A stretch of DNA of 64,000 nucleotides. Source: Zavarzinia marina (GTDB lineage: Bacteria; Pseudomonadota; Alphaproteobacteria; Zavarziniales; Zavarziniaceae). Where the stretch lies: assembly GCF_021568905.1 (NCBI RefSeq), contig NZ_JAKGSB010000005.1, positions 62,001 to 126,000 on the forward strand, given 5' to 3'. The position numbers and the translations under genes are program-made. The stretch's first letter is position 1, and each line of letters opens with the position of its first letter. Positions 1 through 8,437 of the stretch are shown here, piece after piece. The notes under the pieces were generated by a model, which made no database searches, was not told the origin of the DNA, and was given only the letters and a program-made list of their open reading frames with translations.

Positions 1-458
1 ACGTCGGCGCGCAGATCCTTTTCCGGCGCCTTCACCGGCGTCGCGCCGGCGGCATGGGCCGAGATCGGATAGACCAGGAAGCCGTGTTCGGAATAGAGCA
101 CCTCGTCCCCCGGCGCGGCATAGGCGGTGGTCAGCAGGTGGATGAGTTCGTCGGAACCGGCGCCGCAGACGATGCGGTCGGCCGGGATGTCGAAGGATTC
201 CGCGATCGCGGCCCGCAGTTCCGCGGCGCCGCCGTCCGGATAGCGGTGCATGGCCTCGGCGGCGGCGCGATAGGCCTCGATCGCCCGCGGGCTGGGGCCG
301 ATGCCGGATTCGTTGGAGGAGAGCTTGATCACGCGCTGGCCCGGTTCGGCCGTGGAGCGGCCGCCGACATAGGGGGCGATCGCCAGGATGCCGGGGCGGG
401 GTACGGGTCGGGCGCCACCGGGCGGCGACGAAACGGGGGGCGTTGAAACGGGGGGCAT
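1..458 (-). CDS. hisC: Histidinol-phosphate aminotransferase, N-terminal part (cut by window edge)
   Basis: This is the first ~152 residues of a class II, PLP-dependent histidinol-phosphate aminotransferase; the rest lies beyond the left edge. The reading frame is open from the ATG at 458 down to base 1. It shows the family's LSSNE motif (residues 46-50), the GAGSDE cofactor-phosphate loop (99-104) and the Tyr of LYSEHGF (122). In alphaproteobacteria this enzyme often also transaminates aromatic precursors, and the chorismate mutase gene immediately upstream on the same strand (33-bp gap) supports that dual role in histidine and Tyr/Phe synthesis. The first ~20 residues are Pro/Ser-rich (a PPVS repeat) and not part of the fold. 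The identification is firm; the dual specificity is inference. Confidence 0.93.
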   Translation of the reverse strand, partial: MPPVSTPPVSSPPGGARPVPRPGILAIAPYVGGRSTAEPGQRVIKLSSNESGIGPSPRAIEAYRAAAEAMHRYPDGGAAELRAAIAESFDIPADRIVCGAGSDELIHLLTTAYAAPGDEVLYSEHGFLVYPISAHAAGATPVKAPEKDLRAD

Positions 459-491
459 GACGCCTCTCCTCGCGCTACGGATGAGTTTCGG

Positions 492-1337
492 TCAGCGCCC
501 GGAGACGTCCACCGGGCGGGCATAGCCGCCGACGGGGATGGCCTGGGCGATCTCGTCGCCATGGGCCGCGATCAGGGCATGGAGACGCGGGTCGCGGTCG
601 TCCAGGACGCCGTCGACCTCGAACAGATGGAGCGTGTCGCCGCCGCGCTGGCGGCTGTCGATGCAGTGGCCGTGGATGCCGGCGGCGGTCAGGCGGTCGT
701 TCAGGCGGCCGCGGCTGATCTCCTTGCCGTGCATGGTGACGACGATGAGATAGGTCGCGTCGTCGCCGCTGGCGCCCGGATCGAAGGGCGCGACCGTCAC
801 CGCCTCGAAGGGGCTCTGGCCGTCGCGGAGGAAGGGCAGGCGGGCGACGATGCGCGGCCGCCCGGCGTCGGTCGAGGCGAGGAGGGGCCACCAGGCATTC
901 TCGTCCGCCACCGGGACCGGCAGCACGCCGATCACGCCGCCGCCGTTCTCGGCCACGGCGCGCAGCGCCTGGACCGGCGAATCATGGACGTCGATGCGGG
1001 TGGCGCCGAAATGGGCGCGGGCGAGGTCGAAATGTTCCACCGGGCCATAGGGCGCATAGAGGGCGATCGCCATGGGCGCCTGCTGGCGCGTCAGGGCCGA
1101 GATGATCTCGCGCCAGACCCGGCCGACCACGGCTGCGGGCAGGGGACCGCGATGGCGCCCGGTCAGCCGGCGCAGGATCGCCGCCTCGCGCTCGGGGCGC
1201 ATGGCGGGGCCGCCGCGCTTGGCCGACGACAGGCGGTGCACGAGGTCTGCGCGCTGCATCAGGAGATCGTGCAACCGGTCGTCGATCGAATCGATTTCAC
1301 GCCGCAGGTCGTCGAGGTCGATGGTGTTCTCGCTCAT
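492..1337 (-). CDS. AroQ-type chorismate mutase with degenerate prephenate-dehydratase-like C-terminal region
   Basis: Residues ~4-86 form an all-helical AroQ chorismate mutase domain (LRREIDSIDDRLHDLL followed by RPEREAAILRRL), which converts chorismate to prephenate. The remaining ~190 residues resemble a prephenate dehydratase/ACT arrangement (a GVLPVP stretch in place of the usual G-x-LPIEN, then an ACT-like tail). I see no T-R-F catalytic motif, so dehydratase activity is doubtful and the tail may be regulatory. The ATG at 1337 (MSENTIDL) is preferred; an in-frame ATG at 1346 adds only three residues. hisC follows 33 bp downstream on the same strand, a usual alphaproteobacterial pairing for aromatic amino-acid synthesis. 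The mutase call is firm; the role of the tail is open. Confidence 0.9.
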   Translation of the reverse strand: MSENTIDLDDLRREIDSIDDRLHDLLMQRADLVHRLSSAKRGGPAMRPEREAAILRRLTGRHRGPLPAAVVGRVWREIISALTRQQAPMAIALYAPYGPVEHFDLARAHFGATRIDVHDSPVQALRAVAENGGGVIGVLPVPVADENAWWPLLASTDAGRPRIVARLPFLRDGQSPFEAVTVAPFDPGASGDDATYLIVVTMHGKEISRGRLNDRLTAAGIHGHCIDSRQRGGDTLHLFEVDGVLDDRDPRLHALIAAHGDEIAQAIPVGGYARPVDVSGR

Positions 1338-1458
1338 GCGGGTCAACTACCTGCCGGACTCACGGAAATGTCGAGACCCCGGACCGCCCGAAGACGGGCA
1401 CGCCGAGAACCGATGTCGAAGGGTGCCGGGGCCGGCCGGGCCGCCCGCGGGCCCGATG

Positions 1459-1487
1459 GTTGTAGACGGATGAAGACGGGAACGCAA
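1459..1487 (-). promoter_or_regulatory. Predicted sigma-70-type promoter for chorismate mutase-hisC
   Basis: On the minus strand TTGCGT (1487-1482) and TACAAC (1464-1459) are separated by 17 bp in the only non-coding stretch ahead of the chorismate mutase gene. This is a weak consensus match found by eye, supported mainly by its position. Confidence 0.35.
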
Positions 1488-1515
1488 AGAAAACATTGGC
1501 CGCTTCCGGCGCCCG

Positions 1516-2301
1516 TCAGGCGGGTTCCGCGCCGTCCCGCCGGGCGCCCGAAACCGGGGCCGCCGGCACGCGCGCGGCGCGGCTGACCGCCGGCACGGCG
1601 ACCTTCGCCTTGACCTTCGCCGCGACCTTCTCGCCCGGCGGGGTCAGGGCGTAGAGGCTCTTCGACGCCTCGACGATCCAGAGCCCGGCGAACGCCGTGC
1701 CCCAGCGCGCGCCCATGTTCTCCCAGAAGGGTGCCGTCCGGATGAGGAAGCGGCGCTTGGTGGGCGGCAGATAGAGCGCGGGCACGCTGCGCAGGGGCTC
1801 GAACAGGGCGCCGCTCAGGGTGTGCTCGATCTGGCGGAGCGAGAAAGGGCGCCCGGCGCCGAAGGGCGTGGCGTCGGTCCGGGCCCAGATGCCCCGCCGA
1901 TTGGGCACCACCGCGAGCAGCCGGCCCTCGGGCGCCAGCACGCGCCAGATCTCGCGCAGCAGGGGCCCCAGGTCCGCCGCCAGTTCCAGTTCGTGGACCA
2001 GCAGCACGCGGTCGATCGAACCGTCCGCCAGGGGCAGCAGGGCTTCCTCCGACAGGGCGACGGCGGCGGGCCCCCGGCGCGGCCAGCGGGTGACGCCCTG
2101 GGACGCCGACATCAGCGCGATCACCCGCGTGCCGGGATCGCGGAACGGCCGCAGATAGGGCGTGGCATAGCCGAGGCCGAGCACGGTCAGGCCATGGAGA
2201 TCCGGCCACATCTCGCGCAGGCGGCGGCGCAGCAGGCGGCGGGATACCGCGCCCAGGGGACTGTCGTAGAAGTGTCGGAATTCAGTGACGTCCAGCCGCA
2301 T
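1516..2301 (-). CDS. Class I SAM-dependent methyltransferase-like protein
   Basis: This 261-residue soluble protein has a Rossmann methyltransferase layout. A motif-I-like stretch (VLGLGYATPYL, about residues 40-50) is followed by a central VLLVHELELAADLG and a post-motif helix ending in LREIWRVLAPEGRLLAVVPN, which is typical of the Methyltransf_11 group. Motif I is atypical (GLGYA rather than G-x-G-x-G). The last ~40 residues are Lys/Ala/Pro-rich and probably disordered. It is divergent from the glyoxalase II gene, with 64 bp between the starts, an arrangement I recall from other alphaproteobacteria. The substrate cannot be told from sequence. Start at the ATG at 2301. Confidence 0.75.
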   Translation of the reverse strand: MRLDVTEFRHFYDSPLGAVSRRLLRRRLREMWPDLHGLTVLGLGYATPYLRPFRDPGTRVIALMSASQGVTRWPRRGPAAVALSEEALLPLADGSIDRVLLVHELELAADLGPLLREIWRVLAPEGRLLAVVPNRRGIWARTDATPFGAGRPFSLRQIEHTLSGALFEPLRSVPALYLPPTKRRFLIRTAPFWENMGARWGTAFAGLWIVEASKSLYALTPPGEKVAAKVKAKVAVPAVSRAARVPAAPVSGARRDGAEPA

Positions 2302-2365
2302 GTTTTTCCGTCCGGGATGCCGGCTGATCGTGGCCCATCGCGCTGCTCATGCCTATACTCTAGCC

Positions 2366-3139
2366 ATGACCGCCTTCGACATACACCTCGTCCCGTGCTT
2401 CACGGACAATTACGTCCCCCTGGTCCGCGACACGGCCACGGGGACCGTCGCCATCGTCGATCCGGCGGATGCCGGTGCCGTCGCCGAGGCGCTCGATGCG
2501 CTGGGCTGGCGCCCGTCGATGATCCTGAACACCCATCACCACCCGGACCATGTGGGCGGCAATCTCGCCCTGAAGGACCGCTACGGCCTGACCATCACCG
2601 GGCCGCGCGGCGAGGCCCGGACCATTCCCGGCATCGACCGCGCCGTGGGCGAGGGCGACGAGGTCGCGATCGGCAGCCAGACGGGCACCGTCTTCGACGT
2701 GCCGGGCCATACCGCCGGCCATGTCGCCTATTGGTTCGAGGACGCGGAAGTGGTCTTCGTCGGCGATACGCTGTTCGCCGCCGGCTGCGGCCGCCTGTTC
2801 GAGGGCACGCCCGAACAGATGTGGCATTCCCTGAACAAGCTGGCCGACCTGCCGGGCAACACCCAGGTCTATTGCGCCCACGAATACACCGAATCGAATA
2901 TGCGCTTCGCGCTGTCGGTCGACGCCGAGAATGCGGCGCTGCGCGTCCGCGACGCCAGCGTGCGGGCGGCGCGCCGCCGGGGCGAGCCGACGGTGCCGAC
3001 CACCATCGCCGTCGAACTGGCGACCAATCCCTTCCTGCGCGCCGACAATCCGGAATTCGCCCGCGCCATGCACATGGGCGGCGAGGATCCGGTGGCGATC
3101 TTCGCCGCCACGCGGAAGGCCAAGGACGAATTCCGATAA
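2366..3139 (+). CDS. gloB: Hydroxyacylglutathione hydrolase (glyoxalase II)
   Basis: A metallo-beta-lactamase-fold enzyme that hydrolyses S-D-lactoylglutathione to D-lactate and glutathione, the second step of methylglyoxal detoxification. The binuclear metal site is complete: THHHPDH (residues 56-62), GHTAGH (114-119), the bridging Asp of GDTLF (134) and the His of CAHEYT (172). Its 257 residues match the family length, and the C-terminal substrate-binding helices are present. The start is the ATG at 2366 (MTAFDIHLVP); in-frame starts further upstream would run into the divergent methyltransferase gene. A glutathione transferase gene follows 12 bp downstream, consistent with a small glutathione-dependent detoxification operon. 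Confidence 0.95.
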   Translation: MTAFDIHLVPCFTDNYVPLVRDTATGTVAIVDPADAGAVAEALDALGWRPSMILNTHHHPDHVGGNLALKDRYGLTITGPRGEARTIPGIDRAVGEGDEVAIGSQTGTVFDVPGHTAGHVAYWFEDAEVVFVGDTLFAAGCGRLFEGTPEQMWHSLNKLADLPGNTQVYCAHEYTESNMRFALSVDAENAALRVRDASVRAARRRGEPTVPTTIAVELATNPFLRADNPEFARAMHMGGEDPVAIFAATRKAKDEFR

Positions 3140-3151
3140 AGGACGGTTCTC

Positions 3152-3769
3152 ATGAGTGGGATGCGCCTGTGCTGGTCGCCGACCTCGCCCTATGTGCGGA
3201 AGGTCATGATCATGGCCCTCGAAACGGGGCTGGCCGACGATATCGAGCTGTTGCCCAAGAACGTCTGGGCCGCCGACACCGACATCGGCGAGACCAATCC
3301 CCTCGGCAAGGTACCGGCGCTGATCCTCGCCGGCGGCACGGTCGTGTTCGACAGCCCGGTCATCCTTGAAATTCTCGACGGCATGCACGGCGGCACTCCC
3401 CTGATCCCGCCGCCGGGGCCGGAGCGGACCCGGGTGCTGACCCTTCAGGCGCTCGCCGACGGCCTCCTCGACGCCGCCGTGCTGCGCCTCCTGGAAGGCC
3501 GGCGCCCGGCGGGGGAACGTTCCGCCGCCTGGGACGAACGGCAGAAACGCACGCTCGAACGCGGGCTGGACGCGCTGGAAGACATGGTCTTCGCCTTTTC
3601 GGACGGGCTCGACGTCGGCCAGATCGCCGTCCTCGCCCTGCTCGGCTATCTCGATTTCCGTTTCGCGGCCGAGCCGTGGCGCGCGCCCCGGCCGGCGCTC
3701 GCCGCCTGGTTCGAGGAAGCGGCGAAACGCCCCGCCTTCGTCGCCACCATCCCCAAGGATCCCGCATGA
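3152..3769 (+). CDS. Glutathione S-transferase family protein
   Basis: This 205-residue protein has a thioredoxin-like N-terminal domain: SPTSPYVRKV with a candidate catalytic Ser/Tyr near residue 11-14, the NPLGKVPAL cis-proline loop near 49-57, and DSPVILEIL, a variant of the glutathione-binding E-S-x-x-I. A helical C-terminal domain follows. Expected activity is glutathione conjugation or a related thiol transfer; the substrate is unknown. It lies 12 bp after gloB, and its stop overlaps the next gene's start (ATGA at 3766-3769), so the three genes are probably translated together. A GGACGG ribosome-binding site lies just upstream of the ATG. Confidence 0.9.
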   Translation: MSGMRLCWSPTSPYVRKVMIMALETGLADDIELLPKNVWAADTDIGETNPLGKVPALILAGGTVVFDSPVILEILDGMHGGTPLIPPPGPERTRVLTLQALADGLLDAAVLRLLEGRRPAGERSAAWDERQKRTLERGLDALEDMVFAFSDGLDVGQIAVLALLGYLDFRFAAEPWRAPRPALAAWFEEAAKRPAFVATIPKDPA

Positions 3770-4209
3770 ACGGCACCTTCCGCATGCCGACGGCGGCGGA
3801 AGTGATCCGCGAACTGGGCCTCCAGCCCCATCCCGAGGGCGGGCATTTCCGCGAGACCTTCCGCGACGCGGGCGCGGGGCGGGCGGCATCGACCGCCATC
3901 TATTATCTGCTGCAGGCGGACGAGCACTCCCATTGGCACCGGGTCGACGCGGTGGAGGTCTGGCACTGGTATGCCGGCGCCGCCCTCGCGCTCTCGGTCT
4001 CGCCCAACGGCCACGACATCGCGGCAACCCATCTCGGCCCCGAAATCCATCTGGGCCAGCGGCCTCAGGCGGTGGTGCCGGCCGGTGCCTGGCAGGCGGC
4101 GGTCAGCCTGGGGGCCTGGACCCTGGTCGGCTGCACCGTGGCACCGGGCTTCGAATTTTCGGGCTTCGAGCTGGCACCGCCGGACTGGCGGCCGAAACCC
4201 CGGGGTTAA
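3766..4209 (+). CDS. DUF985 cupin-fold protein
   Basis: The product is 147 residues of the DUF985 / cupin_5 family. The opening AAEVIRELGLQPHPEGGHF is the family hallmark, followed by a His-rich core SHWHRVDAVEVWHW (His 54/56/58/67) that could hold a metal, and an LVGCTVAPGFEF beta-strand near the end. No reaction is established for the family. The ATG at 3766 overlaps the transferase stop codon; a longer in-frame start exists upstream but would sit inside that gene. Its stop codon (4207-4209) overlaps the stop of the convergent cyclase gene, so the two transcripts meet with no spacer. Confidence 0.88.
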   Translation: MNGTFRMPTAAEVIRELGLQPHPEGGHFRETFRDAGAGRAASTAIYYLLQADEHSHWHRVDAVEVWHWYAGAALALSVSPNGHDIAATHLGPEIHLGQRPQAVVPAGAWQAAVSLGAWTLVGCTVAPGFEFSGFELAPPDWRPKPRG

Positions 4210-6116
4210 ACCGGCTCGAAGGTCTCGATCGGCGTCTCCAGCCCCCTGGGCACGATGGTGCCGCTGGGCCGCAGCAGGCCGGGCGGGCAGCGCGCGGCGG
4301 TGCCGGGGCCGACACAGATGCGCGTGCCGAGATCCTTGTTCGCCGCCTCCAGCCGGGCCGCCGTGTTCACGGCGTCGCCATGGGCGGTGTAGTCCAGCTT
4401 GGCGCGGACGCCGATGTCGCCGACGATCACCTCCCCCGTCTCGATGCCGATCCGGGTCGGGCCGAAGCCGAGCGAGAGGGGCAGGTCGCGGCGGCAGAAT
4501 TGCTCGCTCCAGGCCGAAAGCGCCACGGCGCAGCGCACCGCCGCCTCCGGGTGCCCGGGCTGGTCGAGGGGAGCGTTGAAGAAGGCGTGGATCGCGTCGC
4601 CGACGAATTTGTCGATCATGCCGCCGTGGTCGATGACGATCGCCGACATGCCCTCGAAATAGGCGTCGAGCGCGGCCACCAGATCCTCCGGCGCGGCGCC
4701 ATGGGTCAGGGCGGTGAAGCCGGCGACGTCGGTGAACAGGGCCGTCACCTCGCGGCGCTGTCCGGTCAGCTTCAGCATGCCGGGATCGCGCGCGATCATT
4801 TCCACCACCTGGGGCGCCAGATGCTGCTCGAAACGCTGGCGGATGCGCCGTTCGCGACGGTGCTGGCCGGCGAAGGCGAGGATCGCGGTCGCGACATAGG
4901 CGCTCGCCCCGACAAGGAGGACGCCGGCCGGATCGAGCAGCAGGCCGCCGCCCGCCGCCCGCAGCGAAAAGCCCGCGAAACCCGCCAGCAGCAGGACGAT
5001 GGCCCCGGCCCCGGCCAGCGGCGGGAGCAGCAGGGCGACGGCGATGCCGGCCACGGCGCCGAGCACGGGCAGGAGCAGGGGATTGTCGTCGACGAGGGCC
5101 GGACGGTGGGGCGTGAAGCCGCCCAGGATCTGGGCGGCGGCGGCGGCCTGGATCGCGACCGACGACATCAGGGCCGACCCGGCCGTCGCCCGAAGGCCGC
5201 CCATCTCGGGCGCGGAACCGCCGACGAAGACGATGCTGCCGGCGAGATCGGGCACCTCGGCCGCCGGGTCCAGCAGGTCGGCGGCGGACAGGGTCCGGAA
5301 CGGCGGGGGATCGGGCAGCGGCACGAGGCGCAACATGGCGTCCGGCGGCAGGTTCCCGCCGGCCTCGCCCACGGCGAAACGCCCGGCCACCGTATCGACA
5401 CGGAAGATCGATGCCTTCTGCGCAAGGCGAAGGGTTTCGAGCGCGAGGCCGGGCCGTATCTCCCCGCCGACGGCGACGAAGAGAGGAACGCGGCGGGTGA
5501 TGCCGTCGGCATCGCCCGGCAGGGCGAGGGTGCCGATCCCGACCGCCGCCGCCGCGAGATCCGGCGCCGGCCCCTCGGCCCCCGGTGCGCGCCAGAGGCC
5601 CCCCAGGCCGGCGCGCCCGCGCCGCAGGATGGAGGCGCCGGCCGGCGGCGCGGTCGTGGCCGGGCCGAGCACGAAACCGAGCGCGACGGGACGGCCGGCG
5701 ATGGCGCCGGCCAGATGGCGGTCGTCGTCCGGCAGGTGGTCGGCCAGCGCCGCGAGGTCCGAATTCTGCACCAGATCGCCGAGGCGCCGCGCCAGGGCGG
5801 CCGGCGAGCGCGTATCCGCCTCGGCGAAGAGGATGTCGACGCCGACGGCGGCGGCGCCGGCATTCGCCGCGCGGGCGACCAGATCGCCGATCAGGCTGCG
5901 CCGCCAGGGCCAGGGACCGATGCGCTCGATGCTGGCCGCGTCGATGTCGACGACGGCGACGGGGGCGCCGATGTCGGGCGCCGCGAGGCCCAGCATGAGG
6001 TCGGCCACCCGTTCCTCCAGCGCCGGGCGGAACAGCGGAAAGGCGAGCAGCAGCAGGGCCGAGGCGAGCAGCCCGGCGATCGCGGGCGCCGGACGCAGAC
6101 GGAGATGCCTAGCCAT
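4206..6116 (-). CDS. CHASE2-domain adenylate/guanylate cyclase
   Basis: The 636-residue membrane protein has an N-terminal signal anchor (about 10-28), an extracytoplasmic CHASE2 sensor domain (about 30-300; PVAVVDIDAASIERIGPWPW is its usual opening), a hydrophobic bundle of about three helices (about 330-400) and a C-terminal class III cyclase domain. The catalytic domain keeps both metal-binding aspartates, in FTDVAGFT near residue 458 and in FVGDAI about 45 residues later, so it should be active; whether it makes cAMP or cGMP is not decided by eye. It is the third gene of an operon with a FecR-domain protein and a Crp-type regulator, and its start overlaps the regulator's end by 8 bp. A sensory loop in which the regulator responds to the cyclase product is inferred. 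Confidence 0.92.
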   Translation of the reverse strand: MARHLRLRPAPAIAGLLASALLLLAFPLFRPALEERVADLMLGLAAPDIGAPVAVVDIDAASIERIGPWPWRRSLIGDLVARAANAGAAAVGVDILFAEADTRSPAALARRLGDLVQNSDLAALADHLPDDDRHLAGAIAGRPVALGFVLGPATTAPPAGASILRRGRAGLGGLWRAPGAEGPAPDLAAAAVGIGTLALPGDADGITRRVPLFVAVGGEIRPGLALETLRLAQKASIFRVDTVAGRFAVGEAGGNLPPDAMLRLVPLPDPPPFRTLSAADLLDPAAEVPDLAGSIVFVGGSAPEMGGLRATAGSALMSSVAIQAAAAAQILGGFTPHRPALVDDNPLLLPVLGAVAGIAVALLLPPLAGAGAIVLLLAGFAGFSLRAAGGGLLLDPAGVLLVGASAYVATAILAFAGQHRRERRIRQRFEQHLAPQVVEMIARDPGMLKLTGQRREVTALFTDVAGFTALTHGAAPEDLVAALDAYFEGMSAIVIDHGGMIDKFVGDAIHAFFNAPLDQPGHPEAAVRCAVALSAWSEQFCRRDLPLSLGFGPTRIGIETGEVIVGDIGVRAKLDYTAHGDAVNTAARLEAANKDLGTRICVGPGTAARCPPGLLRPSGTIVPRGLETPIETFEPV

Positions 6117-6810
6117 CTTCCGCTTCGACGATCCGGGCGAGGAGGGCGGGGTCGCAGAACAGGCGGTCGCTGGTGCGCTTGATCGCGCCCGCCTGTTCGA
6201 GAACGCCGAGCGCGAGGTTCAGCTTCGGCCGGCTGCTGCCGACGAGGCGCGCCAATTCACCCTGGGAATAGCCGAGTTCGAGGGAGAGGCGGCGGCCCGG
6301 CTCCGGCTCGCGGTCGCCGAGAAGGTCGAGAAGGAAACGCGCGACCCGGACCTCGATCCGGTGCAGGGCGATGCCTTCGAGCTGGTCGGTGGTCGAGCGC
6401 AGGCGCCGGCACAGGAAATGCACGGCGGCGCGCGCCAGCGCCGGCTTTTCGGTGATCAGGCGGTCGAGCTCGGCGGCGGTGACGGCATAGGCGACGACGG
6501 GCGAAATCGCCGTCGCCTCGGCCGTGCGGGGGCCGCCGTCGAGGGCGCCGATCTCGCCGATCAGATCGCCCGCCTTGGCGATGCGCACGGAAAGTTCGCG
6601 CCCGGCGGCGGTGTTGATGGCGAGGCGGATCAGGCCTTCGCCAACCAGATAGGCGCGGTCGCCCGGATCGCCGTGCGAGAAGATGACCCGGCCGCTCTCG
6701 ATCCGGATCTCGCGGAAGGCGCGGGCACAGTCGGCACGGTCTTCGGGGTCCAACCCGCCGAAGATTTCCGATGCGCGGAGCAGTATCTCGACCTGCTCGG
6801 CTTCCCCCAT
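6109..6810 (-). CDS. Crp/Fnr-family transcriptional regulator
   Basis: This 233-residue regulator has a cyclic-nucleotide-binding beta-roll (about 15-130, including FSHGDPGDRAYLVGEG and an IGEIGALDGGPRTAEATA phosphate-binding cassette) and a winged helix (about 175-225, SQGELARLVGSSRPKLNLAL). The cassette keeps the G-E-(x)n-R-T-A order seen in cAMP-binding members, and there is no N-terminal Fe-S cysteine cluster, so it is Crp-like rather than Fnr-like. It sits between a FecR-domain gene and a CHASE2 cyclase gene and overlaps the latter by 8 bp, which suggests that it reads the nucleotide the cyclase makes. Targets are unknown. Confidence 0.9.
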   Translation of the reverse strand: MGEAEQVEILLRASEIFGGLDPEDRADCARAFREIRIESGRVIFSHGDPGDRAYLVGEGLIRLAINTAAGRELSVRIAKAGDLIGEIGALDGGPRTAEATAISPVVAYAVTAAELDRLITEKPALARAAVHFLCRRLRSTTDQLEGIALHRIEVRVARFLLDLLGDREPEPGRRLSLELGYSQGELARLVGSSRPKLNLALGVLEQAGAIKRTSDRLFCDPALLARIVEAEDG

Positions 6811-6864
6811 GGCGTGCCCCGATCCCTTCGCCGCGCTCCCGCTTCGGCGCCTATCCTAACCGGC

Positions 6865-7488
6865 CTATTCGACCAGGGCCATGGCGGCGGCGATGCGTGC
6901 GGCGCCCCAGGGCGTGGCCGGGGCGGGCGGGCTGCCCGGGGCCGCGATCTCGGTGCCTTCGCCCGCCTTCAGCGAAACGGTGACCCCGGCGGCGGTGACG
7001 TCGAGGGCGCCCCTTTCGAGGAAGACGCTGAAGACGCCGTTGGTCGGCCCGACGAAGAAGCGCGTGCCGCGCACGGCGATCTGGCCGAAGGCACTCTGCA
7101 CCGCGATCGGGCGGTCCTTGCTGTCGGGATCCTTGTCGACGAAGAGGGCGCCGGAATCGAGGAAGATCTCGCCGCCCTCCTCGATCATGAAAGCCTCGAT
7201 CCGGAGCCGCGTGCTTTCGCCGAGGCGGAGTGTCGAATCGGCGCCGAGACGCATTTCGATCATGGATTTCGCCGCCGTCGCCACCAGGTCGCCGACGAAG
7301 ACCGCGTCCTCGGGCGCCAGGTCGCGCGGGCTTTCGTCGCGCAGTGCCTCGGCGCTGCCCCGCAGGTCCAGCACCTCGCCCGCCGGTGTCGGCGGTGCGG
7401 GCACGGGGCCGGCCTCGCCGGTCAGGGTCCAGAAGGCGACGATCAGGGCCGCGGCCACGCCCGCCACCGGGAACAGAAATCTCGTCAT
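6865..7488 (-). CDS. FecR-domain periplasmic protein
   Basis: This 207-residue protein has an N-terminal signal peptide or anchor (about residues 4-20) and one FecR domain (about 60-165), recognised by the SAFGQIAVRGTRFFVG core and the preceding LRLGESTRLRIEAF beta strands. FecR domains of this stand-alone kind are periplasmic and are not tied to an ECF sigma factor; no sigma gene is present here. It is the first gene of an operon with the Crp-type regulator (54-bp gap) and the CHASE2 cyclase, so a role as a periplasmic input partner of the cyclase is an inference from context. Confidence 0.85.
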   Translation of the reverse strand: MTRFLFPVAGVAAALIVAFWTLTGEAGPVPAPPTPAGEVLDLRGSAEALRDESPRDLAPEDAVFVGDLVATAAKSMIEMRLGADSTLRLGESTRLRIEAFMIEEGGEIFLDSGALFVDKDPDSKDRPIAVQSAFGQIAVRGTRFFVGPTNGVFSVFLERGALDVTAAGVTVSLKAGEGTEIAAPGSPPAPATPWGAARIAAAMALVE

Positions 7489-7532
7489 CGAAGGTTCCCC
7501 TTCCGCGCCACGCCTGTCGTCCGCGCGGCGCG

Positions 7533-7562
7533 ATCATAGTCCGATTGCCGCCGGACGGCCAA
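7533..7562 (-). promoter_or_regulatory. Predicted promoter of the FecR-Crp-cyclase operon
   Basis: On the minus strand TTGGCC (7562-7557) and TATGAT (7538-7533) are 18 bp apart, 45 bp upstream of the FecR-domain start codon. The -10 is a 5/6 match to TATAAT. Found by eye. Confidence 0.42.
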
Positions 7563-7652
7563 ACGCAAGCGCTGATGGCCGTCGCGGCATCGGGAATGGG
7601 GAGATCCTGCGCCCGGTGGCGGCCGGGCGCTGTCACGACGGGAACAGGCCCG

Positions 7653-8432
7653 TCAGGCCGGCAGGGATTCGTAGACGCCGAGGGTGGCCAGCGTCCCGCC
7701 GTCGACCGGAATGTCGATGCCCGTGACACCCGAAGCGGCGTCGGAGGCGAGGAAGGCGACCGCCGCCGCCACTTCCGGCACTTCGATCAGGCGGCGCATG
7801 GGCACGCGCTCGAAACGGTGCAGCATGTAGTCGAGCTGATCCGGGCGGAGGAAATTCTCGACCATCGGGGTGCGCACCCAGCCGGGGCTGACGGTGTTCA
7901 CGCGGATGCCGAAGGGAGCGAGCGATTTCGCCGCATCCTTGGTCAGGCCGACGATGCCGGCCTTGGAGGCGACATAGGACGCCTGGGGCCCGTCGTAGCC
8001 GTTCGCGTCGATCGAGGCGATGTTGACGATCGAACCGCCGCCATGATCCTTCATGCGCCTCGCGGCGCGCTGGGTCATCAGGAAGGTGCCGGTCAGATTG
8101 GTGCCGATCACGCGCTGCCAGCTCTCCACCGATATGTCCAGGAATTCGGCGTCCTCGACGATACCGGCATTGTTGACCAGGATGTCCAGACGGCCGAATT
8201 CGCCATAGGCGGCGGCGATCACGGCCTCCACCGCCTCGGGATCGGCGACACTGCCCGGGATGCGGAAGGCGGTGCCGCCCGCCGCCGTGATCTCGGCGGC
8301 GAGCGTGTCGAGTTCCGCCGCGCTGCGGCTGACCAGCACCAGCTTCGCGCCGAGGCCGGCGAGATGGCTGGCAATGCCACGGCCGATGCCCCGCCCCGCC
8401 CCGGTGACCAGGGCGACCTTGTCCTTCAGCAT
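7653..8432 (-). CDS. Short-chain dehydrogenase/reductase (end of liv operon)
   Basis: A 259-residue classical SDR. It has the nucleotide-binding TGAGRGIG (10-17), NNAG (87-90), catalytic Ser140, Tyr153 and Lys157 (ASYVASKAG), and a C-terminal IDIPVDGG typical of FabG-like enzymes. The start is the ATG at 8432 (MLKDKVALVTG); longer in-frame reading would enter livM. It begins 5 bp after the livM stop and so belongs to the transporter operon, suggesting that it oxidises or reduces the imported compound or a breakdown product. The substrate is unknown. A second SDR (14310-15101) lies in the neighbouring operon. Confidence 0.92.
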   Translation of the reverse strand: MLKDKVALVTGAGRGIGRGIASHLAGLGAKLVLVSRSAAELDTLAAEITAAGGTAFRIPGSVADPEAVEAVIAAAYGEFGRLDILVNNAGIVEDAEFLDISVESWQRVIGTNLTGTFLMTQRAARRMKDHGGGSIVNIASIDANGYDGPQASYVASKAGIVGLTKDAAKSLAPFGIRVNTVSPGWVRTPMVENFLRPDQLDYMLHRFERVPMRRLIEVPEVAAAVAFLASDAASGVTGIDIPVDGGTLATLGVYESLPA

Positions 8433-8437
8433 ATCGA

